64,000 nt of DNA from Cyprinodon diabolis (lineage: Eukaryota > Chordata > Actinopteri > Cyprinodontiformes > Cyprinodontidae). The notes beneath the pieces were generated by a model. It was not told the DNA's origin. It searched no databases and saw only the letters and a program-made list of their open reading frames with translations. The number at the start of each line of letters is the position of its first letter. Positions within the stretch are counted from its first letter, which is position 1. Of the stretch, positions 11,147 through 23,053 are shown piece by piece. The stretch lies in assembly GCA_030533445.1 (NCBI GenBank), contig CM060064.1, positions 22,589,626 to 22,653,625 on the forward strand. The letters are read 5' to 3'. A program made the translations under genes and the position numbers.

Positions 11147-12025
11147 AAGACCTGATTATAAACTGAGTTGTCTGTATTTGACAATTGTACATTAATAAAG
11201 AAGACAAAAGTCTGCATAAAAATATGGTTCTGTTCTGGGCAGATAAAAAGCACAGCTTTGCAAAACATGACACACATTTTCCCACATTTGATAAGGAAGG
11301 GCATATATGCCTCTAGAAAGACTTTCATTTTTGAATATACACATTAGCTCCTGTCTTTCCTGCAGAGCAGTACACACAAATTTAATGCCATCATGTATAT
11401 GTCCCAAACAAGCATTATAAGCCGCATACACATTCATCCAAAGGCCTTTCCGGAAGTCTTTGTCTGACTTTGCAGCACAGATGGCTGAATAGTGGGTGTC
11501 TTCCTGCTCATAACTCCCTGTTTTGTTCTCTCTCTTTTTTTCTCCCATCCCTTTTCCTCCTTCCAAGGCTGAACTCAAACACTTTCTTTGCTTTTCTGTT
11601 CATCCCACCCTATCTCTCAACCCTCCTCTCTAACAGCTTTAACACAATGCAAGACACTCTTCTGCATGGCATCATTTCCAAGGCTGCTAAATGGAATTAG
11701 AATTAGGGGCATACATCACTGTAATCATGCTGCTTAATTATTAATAGGCTCCATCAGGCTCCTTCCTGGTGTGGTGTATTAGAGAGAAGCAACATTAGTC
11801 TGCCAGGCACTCCTGGTGCAAAGCGTACAAAGTAGGATCAAGCATGTTAGCGCCACGGATTGAATCATTATACATTTCTGACTAATGCCTAATTGAATCC
11901 ATTAATTTTCTGCTCAGATAGGGCCGATGGGCTCAAATGAAAATATTGCTCCATGTTCCATGTCATGTACTATTGTGTCCTACAATATAACATACAGAAA
12001 TCATGCTGCTTAATTATTAAGCAGA
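11147..12025. other. Intergenic DNA with homeodomain-like AT motifs
   Basis: About 11690-11960 looks less degenerate than its flanks and contains several TAATTA/ATTAAT core motifs, which makes it a possible conserved enhancer. A 22-bp segment beginning aatcatgctgcttaattatt near 11722 recurs near 11999, just before the LINE fragment. No gene. Confidence 0.3.
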
Positions 12026-12949
12026 GCACTTCGCTCTCAATCTGCAGGTTTACTAGTGGTTCCTAGAATTTCTAAAAGTAGAATGGGAGGCAGATCTTTT
12101 AGTTATCAGGCTCCTCTCCTGTGGAACCAACTACCAGTTTTAGTCCGTGAGGCAGACACTCTGTCTACTTTTAAGACTAGGCTTAAAACTTTCCTTTTTG
12201 ATAAAGCTTATAGTTAGGGTGGCTCAGGTTATCCTGAGCTGTCTTTAAAGTTATGCTGCTATAGGCTTAGACTTTTGGAGGACATAGGGACCCCCATTTC
12301 ATCTTTCTGCTTCATTCTCTCTCTGTTCTCCTATTCTGCAGAATCTGTTAGTTCAATCTCTAACGTTCTGCTCTCTCTGCTTTTCCTCAGAGTAGCTTTG
12401 CCTCGTCTGTTCCTGTTTGGCTGTGACGTCATCCAGGAAAGAAACATCAGCTGTGCTGCTTCCATCAACACCCTTGTTTGTAGATGTTGGAGATTGGCCT
12501 GTTTTCCAGTGTGGTCCTGTTTCTCTGGCCGTGGCTGGGTGGATGTGCTCTCTTCATCCTCTGGCATGGGAGCTGCCTTGGAGCTCGTCTGCCTGGCTGT
12601 GTGTTTCCTGGACGGGGCCGCCTTTTACAGCTGCTTTTTGTATCTCTGCTTCTGTCTCCTTGAACCCCAGTCGGCCTCGGCAGATGGCCGCTCACACTGA
12701 GCCTGGTTCTGCTGGAGGTTTCTTCCTGTTAAAAGGGAGTTTTTCCTCTCCACTGTCGCTGCAAGCATGCTTAGTGTGAGGGATTGTATTTGAGTCAATG
12801 AGTCAATGCAATCAACTGGTTTTCCTTAGATAGAAAACTTTGTATCAATTTGACTGTATGATCTGGTTGAACTGTAAAGTGCCTTGAGATGACATGTGTT
12901 GTGAATTTGGCGCTATATAAATAAACTGAATTGAATTGAATTGAATTAG
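12026..12949 (+). mobile_element. LINE 3' fragment (reverse-transcriptase C-terminus plus 3' UTR)
   Basis: 12026-12217 reads through 63 codons to a stop as the C-terminal end of a non-LTR retrotransposon ORF2 (motifs SKSRMGGRSFSYQAPLLWNQ and TFKTRLKTFLFDKAYS). A 3' UTR follows, containing ctggttctgctggaggtttc, gtgccttgagatgac and gcgctatataaataaa, and ending in (TTGAA)n at about 12930-12947. This is a 5'-truncated insertion of an abundant teleost LINE (L2/Rex-like). It is related to the fragments at 13920 and 19362. Confidence 0.85.
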
Positions 12950-13919
12950 AAATCTAATTATACGTACTGAATACAAAATGAAAGGTCTTGCTTGATAGTT
13001 AACCATTACTTTGGAGGCTTTGATTGCTAAGATGCGCAAATAGCACAGGCTAAGTCAGGCTTTATCAGTTCAGATTACTTCTCTCTAGCCTCCAGCTGGG
13101 CACACTGGGAGCAGATGGCCCTGTAATCACCATGGTTCATCCAGGGCTGCAGCAGAGGCCAAACCCAGCTCCCGATGTTTGATTTAATTTCAGATATAGC
13201 TTAACATTCAGGCTACAACAGCTGGAGTGTGAGATATTCCATTGCTTTGTATCCTACCAAAAGTTTAACAATCATGGCTCTTTGGAAATATTGTAGATCG
13301 GAATAAAGAAATTGGTATAAATGGGTATATGTTTACCTGTTAGTCTGAAAAGATTGACTAAAAAACATTGACTGTTTCACTGTGTTATGCTCCTATATGT
13401 ATAATGTACTGTAACTGCTTACATTTGAAACCAGATAAAATGTTGTTTTACTTGGTTTAACTTATTAATTATTAGTTTATTAACATTAATACTGACAACT
13501 TTTATTTTGGTTTCAGTGAAGAGATTTGAGCAAAAAAAAAAATGTCTCAATTAAATTAAACCTAGGCGGAAATGCAACTGAAGACACTGAATTACTTACC
13601 CTCTTCGGCCCCAGACAGGCCAATCAGCTTTAAACCACACCTCCACGAAACCCAATCCGCGACCAGAGTTAATCTTAAAAGGTCTCCAAATCCACAACTC
13701 CGTCTGCTACCAAGCCAAAGCAAAGGCAGTGGTTGCGCTATGTCTGACTTGATTCAGACGATCCCGACTCAATCCACCTCGATCCTCTTCTATACCATCT
13801 TTGCTAAAGTTTCATCTGACTTTTCCATGGTGCTTCTTCTATTTTGTCCCTATAAAAGTGTAGTTCCTCTCGGACTCTTACTGCATTCCCTGTCTTATCT
13901 CAACCGGTCCGGCAGAAGA
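12950..13919. other. Intergenic DNA, nothing firm
   Basis: Mostly unique AT-rich sequence. The GC-richer 13590-13919 part may belong to the LINE 3' UTR fragment that follows, but I cannot align it confidently. The 119-codon open frame at 13572 has no recognisable domain. Confidence 0.35.
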
Positions 13920-14010
13920 TCGCCATGTTGAGCCTGGTTCTGCCAGAGGTTTCTTCTTAAAGGTGAGTTTTTCCTCTCCACTGCCGCTTCATGCTTGCTT
14001 ATCATGGACA
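13920..14010 (+). repeat. LINE 3' UTR fragment
   Basis: The segment tgagcctggttctgccagag, then ggtttcttcttaaaggtgag and ttttcctctccactgccgct, is a diverged match to the 3' UTR at about 12698-12770 of the LINE copy at 12026. No coding part is retained here. Confidence 0.65.
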
Positions 14011-14655
14011 GGTTAATAAAACCTGTGTTTTCCAAGCTGGACTTCCATCTTACTGGTCCCAAAGTGAAGCACTAGTATCAGCTCTCACAGTCTACTGAAT
14101 CTCACCAATACAGTTCAAGCATACCGTCTCACCAACCAGCAGTCTATGGACTGAACCTACTTCATCTATCTCCACTCCACCACCAGTTTCAGGCCTGGAG
14201 GGAACCATCCCTGTTTTTATACTCCTGCTTATGCATATCAAAGCAAAATTCAACGCTAATGTTTCCTGTCGAGGTCTGAGCGACTACAGTAATTGTCTTT
14301 TCCTTTCCATGTGAGTTTTTCAGAATGAAATGTTAGTATCTATATGTCGTAAACTCTTTAACTTTTTGAATTTTGTCTTTTCAAAGACTGAGACAGGTAC
14401 AGCTAGTTTTTAGAAGTTGGCAAAAATGTCCAGCTACCTACTCGGATTGCCAGCCCACAGTTAGTTGATTGACAAATCTGCTAACTGTGGACATGAACAT
14501 ATACCAAAGTTTGAACAAGGACAGTTTTCTTAACCAGAGGGGGAAAAAAAATAATATCTCATTTAATTCCCAAGACCTAAAGGTCATTTTTAATTTGATC
14601 AAAAATTACCTTTTTATTTTATTTGTTGAACCGTATGTGTTACTTTTACTTTATG
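14011..14655. other. Intergenic DNA, nothing recognised
   Basis: Non-coding sequence with no identifiable repeat or gene signal. Confidence 0.35.
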
Positions 14656-15035
14656 CTGATGAAGGTTCTCAGTCATCCAGGTCATAGTCATTCCGTAAAA
14701 ATTCAAAAAATATCCACTGGACTTGGTTTTCAAGATTTGAAGACGTTTCGCCACCTCTCCAGGAAGCTTTCTCAATTCAAATGTCTGGATCCGCAGTGAG
14801 TTTGAGTCTTATATGGACAAGGCCTTGTATCGCTTGGAAACATGCAAATGGTAACCGATGAATGGTTCGTTTAATTCCATCGTTAGCCTGTAATATCTGA
14901 ACCTGTCTATGATTCTAGGGGTCGGTCGTTAAAGGGGGGATTGCCATTAAGGGGGGGATTGTCTCCTGTAATACCTGAAACCTGTCTATGATTGTTAAGG
15001 GTCAGTCGTTAAGGAGGTATTGTTCACCGGCTGGA
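14656..15035 (+). repeat. Teleost dispersed repeat with degenerate short tandem units
   Basis: It begins gatgaaggttctcagtcatc and includes gaagacgtttcgccacctct and aggaagctttctcaattc. I recognise these phrases as a repeat common in fish genomes but cannot assign the class. From about 14880 the motif ctgtctatgatt followed by gggtcggtcgttaa recurs, giving two degenerate units of roughly 75-85 bp with poly-G interruptions. Confidence 0.5.
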
Positions 15036-15124
15036 GCGGGTAGGTCCCTCGTTCCTCTGTGATGGGATGGGGGGTTTGGTGATATCTGGAAGGGATCATG
15101 TCTATGATTGAATTGTATGTTTTT

Positions 15125-15498
15125 GCTGAGGGGCCAGCAACTTCAAAGTAATAACTCAGGTTAAAGCAGGAAACTAAGCTGAACCAGGTTTATTTGTTAT
15201 ATTTATTTTGGTCACTTTAGTTTATTCTTTGTCAGTATTTAATAACATAACTCAGGTCTTTTAAGTTATTTTTCTTTAAAACAATTCTGTTATGGTTAAA
15301 AAAGTTTGTTAAATAAATATTTAATTGGAAGTCTGTGTTTGTGTTCTTTATTAAAATTAAATCATTTAGCAATATCATAAAAAGTCCAGGCAGAGCTGCA
15401 CATAAAATATGGTTTCAAATCTTTTCAATAATTATCGATATCGATCAATATGCATTTTTTTTTATCGATAAGCTTTTTTTCTATATCGCCCAGCCCTA
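15125..15498 (-). mobile_element. hAT non-autonomous element, truncated copy (family of 56558)
   Basis: Read on the minus strand from 15498, it starts tagggctgggcgatatag and then follows the element at 56558-57508 closely for about 370 bp, with only scattered differences. It lacks the distal terminal repeat, so it is truncated at about 15125. High similarity between two copies about 41 kb apart suggests fairly recent spread. Confidence 0.85.
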
Positions 15499-16535
15499 TA
15501 TTCCGTTACTTTTGCGTTTCTCGCCCCGTAACCCTCACCACCCAGCCCCCACCTTCTCACGGTGTGTTTCCAAAGCCAGCTGAATAGAGCGGACAATCAA
15601 GAGAAGAACCTGCAGAGAGTTTAGCATTTATTGCAACTCAATGTAAATGACATCAGGGGGAACGCGATGTGAAGTTTTTTAACAGGGCATTCAGATCTGG
15701 TGAAATTAATAACTGGGGATGTCTAATTCTGAAATCCTGTGTGTTTGGGTTGTTATAGATACTGCAACATCTATCTATCTAGATGTATACTCTGTGTGTG
15801 ACATAAAATATGGATCTCCATCACTGCCACAAAGGCCATCAAATAATGTTTAAAATAAAAATACAGTAGGTTGAGAAGGCAGAGTATCCATCCATCCATC
15901 CATCTTTCTCCCTTTCTCCATATAGGCTATCATTTCTGGCTGTTGTCAGGTTAATCATTTGATCGTTCCCGCTCTCCATAGTTCTCCTGTGGCGCGAGCA
16001 CAGGGTGACTGTTGCGCGCCTTTAGCGAGCATGCGCGTTTCCTGTCGCTTGCGCGGTGACTCGTGCCGCCTGCGCTGTGCGGAGATGCAGAGGAAACCGT
16101 ATCTGATGGGGAAACGACAGACGGAATCTCACTGTACATCAGCCATTCTCATCCTCCCCTCTCTCATGACAAGGCGCGCACCTCTGGATGACCTAAAAAA
16201 AATAATCTTTAATATCTCTTAAACAAAAGTAGCAGAAACAATATTTTTTTTCTGCACAAATCTGCACTAACGTTGCACTAACCATTCAGTCTATTTGCAG
16301 AGTTTTTTGACGTGGGTGGGGTGTCAGCTTCACGCAGCTGCGCACGAGTCCTATAATGAAAAAAGGTTCATTGTGCGACCTGAGTAACGCGCAGTAACGG
16401 GGTGTCTGCAATGGTAACTGCGTTATAGTTACAGTCAAAGTAATTAGTTAGATTACTCGTTACTAAAACAAGGTAACGGCGTTAGTAACGCCGTTAGTAA
16501 CGCCGTTACTTTCAACGCCGTTAGTCCCATCACTG
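15499..16535 (-). mobile_element. hAT-type element fragment, one terminal repeat
   Basis: The right end reads, on the minus strand, cagtgatgggactaacggcg followed by alternating gttactaacggcgttac units (about 16475-16535). This is the end structure of a very common teleost hAT family. The matching left end was not found. The truncated hAT copy at 15125-15498 abuts it and may have inserted into it. The interior is CpG-rich (about 15990-16100) and has no intact transposase. Confidence 0.6.
15886..15904 (+). repeat. Short (ATCC)n microsatellite
   Basis: About four ATCC units within the hAT-type fragment. Confidence 0.8.
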
Positions 16536-17811
16536 GCAACCAAAAGAAAGAAAAAAAAACAGTGATACAATTATGTGAAAGGATGTATTAGAAATTAGCT
16601 CTAAACAGCAGAAGTTACTTTTCCTCTAAGTAAGATAAATGTGTAGTAATCCCATTCCACACAGATGACTGGAAGTGCATAGCAGCAAGTGTAGAAAGAG
16701 GAATGCTACATTAATTATGCGAAGAAACTCTGAGCAATCCAGCCTATGCCTAAGTATGTGTTTGTTTTTTCTTTTGCATTGTAAGTATTCCCCTGCTTAT
16801 GGGAATTAAATACATCTTTTTGTAAAGTACTTCAACTCTTAATTGGAATCGGCTTTATTTGAACAGACTTGTTTGATGCATAGTATCACCTGGAGGCTTC
16901 ATACAAACTGCAAAACAGAGTTCCCTTCCAATGTGAGTCCCACAGGACTCACATTGATTGTAAAAAATCTCCTGTTCAAACATGTACTATTTTTTTTAGG
17001 TTGAGCTGAGTGAGCTGAGTGATTCAACCACATCAATCTAGATTGTTTCGTATTGTTCAATCAGTATTTAAACAGATGTATTAACGGCTTCATTTTATTT
17101 TAAACCTTCCCTTGAGCAGCTTTTCTATATACATCAGAAATGTCCATAACCATAATTAGGGCACAAAGAAAACACCTCCAGACATTGTTTGATTTGATAC
17201 TCCCAGTTCTATAGAAAGCGGGTGTTGAGCAACAGTCAGAACGAAACAAGATGATTGTGATGTTTTGCGTGGAGTTGTTCAACGTGTGTGCCTCTCATCA
17301 CCGCCCACATTTCAACAAATGTTCATTTCTGACTCACACAGCACAGTGACGCCACAACCTGCTTGTGTTCTATCCCAAAAACACAAAGGCGTGATTGGTC
17401 ATGTTCATCATCTCTATGTATCCACCACTCAGGATGTGCGGAAGACATGTGCAAAAAAAAAGCAGCTCGTCATGTTCCCTTCTTTCACTGTAGATGAATT
17501 TCTGGAGTTACGCAACACAGCTGAAGCTCATTCCCAGTTAAGCTAAGCAACACTAGAATGCCAGCTTTGTAATACCAAACAGTGGGAGCCTACAGTAACA
17601 ATTTCAAGCTGAATGACTACCTCAGGGGATTGAAGGAATCAAAAGCTTAGAGGAGATTTCAGTACTGCAGGTCATTTGAATCATCATAACATCAATGTAA
17701 TTGACACTGAATGAAGGATTTTTTTTGTAGGCTAAGAGACTCAGACAAATCTGTATTCATGCTTCATGTACACACAAAAAAAGAGGGATTCCTAATGGAT
17801 GCAAATTTACA
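16536..17811. other. Intergenic DNA, nothing recognised
   Basis: AT-rich non-coding sequence. The open frames at 17100-17282 (-) and 17265-17546 (+) show no family features. Confidence 0.4.
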
Positions 17812-18059
17812 TCAGAAAACACCTTCCACTGGAGGTAAATCGAGGTGAATGTTCACAGGGTATCTAAGTAGATGGTTCTCTTGGTCATAGATTTTTAATT
17901 TCTTTCTACTTATGAAGAGATTTGTCAGCACCTGGATGCTGTAGCCTGGCGGGAAAGGTAGTAATGTTGGAATCTCAAAGGTGTACAGTAGGTTTGATTC
18001 AGGATTCCTCATGACATATTCATTTTCTCTGGGCAAGGCATTTATCCCAAAGTTGCCTA
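17812..18059 (-). other. Possible coding fragment of unknown family
   Basis: On the minus strand a frame of about 80 codons stays open from an AG acceptor-like site near 18051 to a TGA at 17812-17814. Its composition is protein-like: mixed charged and hydrophobic residues with Pro-rich turns (for example TLLPFPPGYSIQVLTN and LRYPVNIHLDLPPVEGVF). It has no good ATG, so it would be a terminal exon or an old retro-copy. I do not recognise the family and see no neighbouring exon. It may be chance. Confidence 0.25.
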
Positions 18060-18139
18060 ATGATTAAATCTAAAAATATTTCATAAATCTCCCCCAAAGA
18101 TAAAGATTTTTGTAAAATGTTTTGAATTTTTCAATTGGT

Positions 18140-19330
18140 TAGATAGATAAATGTTTATAGCTGTAGGCAGGAAGGATCGTCTGAAGCATTTTTGTTTTAC
18201 ACCTCATCTGGATCAGTTTTGCTGCCCATTTTTAACAATCTTTATCACCTTCTTTTTAACCTTCTTTATTAGCTTGTTGAGATTTTTTTTAGGTAATTTG
18301 CTCTCATGCAGTTACCTCAGCAGATGATGAAAGAAGAGATCACACTCTCCACAACAAACATAGAGGAGATGCAGCATCTTTCTACAAACACTGAAGGGCC
18401 TTACCTTTCTTAATGATTATATTCTTCTCTGTCCTTACTTGAAGATCACTTCAAAGTTGTGTCTCCAGTCAAGTTTGTTGTCCAAGTGAACACAAAGGTG
18501 ATCCCATGATATTAGTAAGATTTAATTTATTCTTGATTTTTCCAAAATCTAGAATCATCAATTCTGGTGTGTTCACATTTAAAATCAGATGATTATTTTA
18601 ACACCATGTCTCAAAGCAGTTAATCAGCCCCCTGACTAGATTTATTGTCTATCTCAAATGCACCCAATGACTGCAGAGTCATCCGAAGATTTCTCCAGGT
18701 AAAGGAAACAGCGTTGTACTGGAAGTCAACGGTTTACAGAGCAATAAGGAATGGTGAGACTGTCATTCTACTATCTGATTAAACCGTTGACCCTTTAGTC
18801 AAACAAACTGTGGACCATTTGTCAGGTAGTCTTTGATCCAGGCGATTGTCGATGCCTCTATTTGAGTCTTTTGGAGTATCTGACAAAGTAAGTCAGCTGA
18901 ATCGGGTTAAACATTTTAGGTATGAGCAGGAAAACAAAGGAGGGCAGGATATCCGTTTGTTTGGGGACAGGAGAGAAAGATGCTCTGCTTGTTCCTGAAC
19001 TGAACATATTGAAGAATGCATTCAGTTCATTGACTAGGTCCAGACTTCCCATTGTCCGAACTTTTATCTACTCGCCATGTGGCTGACACAGTATGACTCA
19101 GTCTGTATCCTCAAAACAAACATACAGGGCCTCTTCAGCTTCCTGGGGAATTCTCCTTACATATTTTCTAATGCAGGTTGTCTCTTATAAAGGGGTTGAT
19201 TCTCTCAGCTAATATGGCCAGAAAGCCTGGCAGAAAGACACTGGAGTCAGGGCTATAATCCCACAGTCACATTTCGGTAAAACACATAATACTGCCTTGC
19301 CAATTATTTTAAAGAGGAGATAATATTTAT
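18140..19330 (-). repeat. Diverged LINE-like sequence
   Basis: The phrase taggcaggaaggatcgtctg near 18165 matches my recollection of a dispersed teleost non-LTR element read on the opposite strand. The following about 1.1 kb has the mixed composition of decayed coding sequence. No intact domain is readable, and this call rests mainly on that phrase. Confidence 0.3.
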
Positions 19331-19361
19331 CCTATTTTAGCTTCCTTTCACTATCCTCCAA

Positions 19362-19790
19362 TTAAATATAAAAAACAATTTAAAATTCTACTTCTCACAT
19401 TTAAAGCTCTAAATAAGCAAGCTCCATCATCTATCAGAGATCTGACTATTCCTTATATTCATTATGCACTTCGCTCTCAACCTGCGAATTTACTCGTGAT
19501 TCTTACAATTTCTAAAAGTAGAATGGGAGGCAGATCTTTACTTATCAGGCTCCTATCCTATGGAACCAACTACCAGTTTTAGTCTGTGAGGCAGACACCC
19601 TGTCTACTTTTACGTCTAGGCCTAATAATTTCCTTTTTGATAAAGATCATAGTTCAAGGGGCTCAAGTTACCCTGAGCTAACTCAGTAGTTGTTGCTATA
19701 GGCTAAGGTCGCTGGAGGACATAAGGACTACTTTTCATCGCTCTGCTTCATTTTATCTCTATTCTCCAATCCTGCAGTAGGGTAATGTTA
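19362..19790 (+). mobile_element. LINE 3' fragment, second copy
   Basis: Homologous to 12026-12217 and extends further 5': frames give QFKILLLTFKALNKQAPS, then ISKSRMGGRS, followed by frameshifts through the WNQLPV-equivalent region and a shortened 3' UTR (ggaggacataaggac, then ctgcttcattttatct). It is more decayed than the 12026 copy and lacks the (TTGAA)n tail. Confidence 0.8.
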
Positions 19791-20982
19791 GGGTTTGTTA
19801 AAACCCTTTTATCTAACATGGGAAGTATTTATGGATCAATTCTTCTGTGTTCCTCTTATATGTCTGCTTCTCTGTCCTCAAACTCTAAGTCAGCCTAAGA
19901 CGAAGGCTACTCATTACTACTCACTTTATACCAATATGACAATGATCTGTCATGTCGTGAATTACATTACTGTATTTATTAGAAAAATGATTTGAATTAA
20001 ATAAATATTCTGGCTCGGTCCTTGCTAGGGCTTGAAGTTCTACAAATTTTTTTCTTAAAATCTTCTCTCATTGCCCATGATGATTCATGAAAAAAATTAG
20101 CTCTAATTTCTTGCTCTTCTCTCTCCTTGCTCCTGCTCTGCATCTGTGGTGCTTTCTTTTAAACTCAGCTGGAATTTATGGAAATACAGCAAAATGAGAG
20201 CACAGACGACAAATTATAGCAAAAGTTTTTTGGTCTGATGTCAATTACTACATATCATTGCGGTAATTGGACCTGAAACCTGTGACACTTCCTACTATTA
20301 ACAGCAATCTAATGAAAAACAGTACTGGTATTTCTTTTAAAAATCTACCAAATAAAAACATATTTTATCTTACATACCAAAATGCATGGCTGGTTATCTG
20401 TAAAATAAGTAAACTGATATCAATTAAATAAGAACATAGATGCAAAATTCTTTTTATGAGTAGAAAATGAAGTGCTAGGAAAGAAATGAGAGTAAGTTTT
20501 TATGTCTCAAATCCTGTTGAGTAAGGAACAAAATAATCTGAATACCCATCAAGTAGTTTAGTTAAGAACAGCAGTGCAGTAGTAAAATGAATATGTACCA
20601 TTATCAGCTCATTTATTTTGTGACTGAAAGGTGGAACCTATAAAAAAAATCTGCAATTATTAGTAAAGCTCTAGTAATGGTACATTATTCTTTTTTAGAG
20701 TCAGGATGCAGCATTTAATGCACATGTCTTAAGACAGCATTGAGTACTGTTAAGTTAATTAAGGTAATTCTAAAAACCCCATTGAGAAGATGTTTAGCTT
20801 AAAAGACAGTAGAAATTGATCCACTTCAGGAAAGGCTTCCTTTTAGTTGTGCCCTTGCAAAATAACATGCTTCCAGCATCAGGGAGATCTCATGCCTGCT
20901 GTCTCACAGGAAGCCCGTCTCACCCACCACAAAGTTGTCTCAACAGATCCCAAGAGTTCCTTCTGCAACATTCTTTCATGAT

Positions 20983-20988
<6 letters not shown>
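19791..20988. other. Intergenic DNA, nothing recognised
   Basis: AT-rich non-coding sequence with no gene or repeat signal. Confidence 0.4.
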
Positions 20989-21015
<27 letters not shown>

Positions 21016-21017
21016 TC
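20989..21017. repeat. (TA)n microsatellite
   Basis: About 14 TA dinucleotides in an uninterrupted run. Confidence 0.95.
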
Positions 21018-21614
21018 ATTCAAGTTGGAGCAGCATTTTCCTTTTAGAGTGTGCTTAGAATCCTACCACCTCCTGATAGAATGCAGCCCTAGAGGTGAGT
21101 CATTAGTCCTTTACTGTTATGCATATCACATGATTTTGAAATGTCTTCTCATATTGCTTCACTGTTTGATTGATTTGAGCTATGATTTGAGTCTTATCCA
21201 TAAACTCTCATCTAGCAGCTAAAACTCCATATGGTAAACACTAAAACAGACTGTACACAACTTATAAACATAATGTAACAATGTGGTCCTAAAATCAAAC
21301 AGGAGGTCAGCACAGATAGCATGATCCCTGCAACTGCACGAACATATTGAAGTTCCAACCTCTTTTCAACAGGTCACTGGAAGACTACATCACACAGCAT
21401 CTTTGGTCTGCTGCACACAAGTTCTTAAGCAGCAGAGTAAACAGCTGGTGCAGAGTGATCGAGGCACACATCGAAGAAACCAACTATGGAAAAGTTTAGG
21501 AAAACTTTGAACATTAAGTTGAGTTAGAAGCTTTAGCCTTCGTCTCTCTAAATGTAATCACTCTGTATCTTTTCCAAACTCCATCCTAGCATCATCACTT
21601 GGCCACCATGGATG
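21018..21614. other. Intergenic DNA, nothing recognised
   Basis: Non-coding sequence of ordinary composition. Confidence 0.4.
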
Positions 21615-21671
21615 GTTGTCACGGTAACACCACCCACAGGAGCTGGATACCTTCCCTGTTACCATAGTAAC
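21615..21671. promoter_or_regulatory. Pair of RFX X-box-like motifs
   Basis: GTTGTCACGGTAAC (21615-21628) and GTTACCATAGTAAC (21658-21671) both fit the imperfect-palindrome X-box (GTNRCC-N-YGGYAAC type) bound by RFX factors, 29 bp apart. RFX sites are usual in promoters and enhancers of ciliary genes and at some insulators. There is no gene close by, so this would be a distal element. Confidence 0.4.
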
Positions 21672-23053
21672 TGGTTCCCTACAGAATTTCAAGCATGTCC
21701 CCCTTTCTTGCTTATTAAGAATCAAACTCTGTCTCATCTTTCTCAGATGAAAGTTTTGACCGTACATAAGGTGGGTTCAACTTTTCCTTGACGGAAGTCG
21801 CTTGTTACTGCCTGAACCGAAGATGAGTTATTCTTGTTACGGGCTAATTCAAAGTAAAGGTATATTACCAGAACAGCTGTCGGAAGCTTTCCTTATCTTT
21901 CCTAGGAGAAAACTAACTTTAGACATGAAAGCAATATGCAGTTAAAAAGGCAATAAGCATTGTGAAAAAATGGCAATGACAATGTCAAGCATGTGTTCAA
22001 AAGACAGTATATTTGAAGTGATAAGATTTAACATTATTATCACTAAAAAAATATATATTGTGTGCAAAGATTCATTACATAAACTGTAACTTAACCTGTT
22101 AACTGGCCCCACTAATATAACCAAAAGTGAATTTTGAAACACCTTAAAATGCATAAAGGGTGTAGCCTGCCTGCCATATAAAGTTGTTGTAATGAGGGGC
22201 AGTTCATTGTTGCAGTATGAGGCTGCAAGTTTGGAATCACGACATATGTCACGCAGAAGGGCCATCACAGTTAACAAAAGTAATAGTAAAAATAATCTTT
22301 ACTTCCCATCTCATAAGGTAAAGCTACAGTAGCAGCAAATAGATAGAATTTTCCTTTTTTTTCCCCCAAAGAAACTGTATATTGATCTTTTGCATTTTGA
22401 CGTTAGAAAAAGGAAAAGAAAAATTAAAAGGCATCTAGTGTGACTTTCAAAGATCATATATTATGTTTTCTTGAGCATTCCAAAGTCAATTATATGCATA
22501 TTTATGATGTAGTTTTGCCTTGGCAATTCAGAGCATTAATTTCCTATGAAATATCACTTGTTTTCTTCCAACCTTTAAGAAAGCCACTTGCCTTTGATTT
22601 GACTCTGCCTCTCATTGTGTGGATAGTGCCCATTTCATTACATTGCCCAAGAGCTGTAGCAGCATCAGTATCACACCACCCCTGGCATTTAGTCCAAAAC
22701 CTCTCTCAGCCAGAAAACACATTTTTTTGCATCTTGGATATAAGCTAAAAAAAGTTGCTGTGACTGTGCAGATCAGGCACTAAAATAGCTAATTTGTCTT
22801 AACTTTTAACAAAAATAAACATGCTGCGTCTCACATCCCCACTCACTAAAAGTGGGCATGTTGCTTACTGGGCAGACAAGATGTATACTAGGTAGGTGGT
22901 TCCCAGGGGGATTGGTTTATGACCGCTCTAAACTCTAAAAAGGAAATGCCGCTCCAACTTAAATCAATTGCTTTAATTGGTGACAAGTAATTGAATCAAA
23001 TTGATCCAACTAAATGTATTAAGTTTATAAATTAAGTTGGGGAAACTTATTTT
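21672..23053. other. Intergenic DNA, nothing recognised
   Basis: AT-rich non-coding sequence with several short open frames of no recognisable family. Confidence 0.4.

Noticed and set aside
11192..11578. Minus-strand open frame of 128 codons
   Set aside because: No domain, splice context or homology I can recognise. It is compatible with chance.
12275..12779. Open frames of 120-141 codons suggesting a membrane protein
   Set aside because: They lie in the 3' UTR of the LINE fragment, downstream of its ORF2 stop. The hydrophobic look comes from T-rich composition.
12021..12950. Target-site duplication around the LINE using the 22-bp repeat at 11722/11999
   Set aside because: Both copies of the repeat are on the left of the LINE, and the right flank (12950 onward) does not contain it.
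15959..16222. Overlapping Cys/Arg-rich open frames in a CpG-rich patch
   Set aside because: They lie inside the hAT-type fragment ending at 16535 and show no zinc-finger spacing or other domain pattern.
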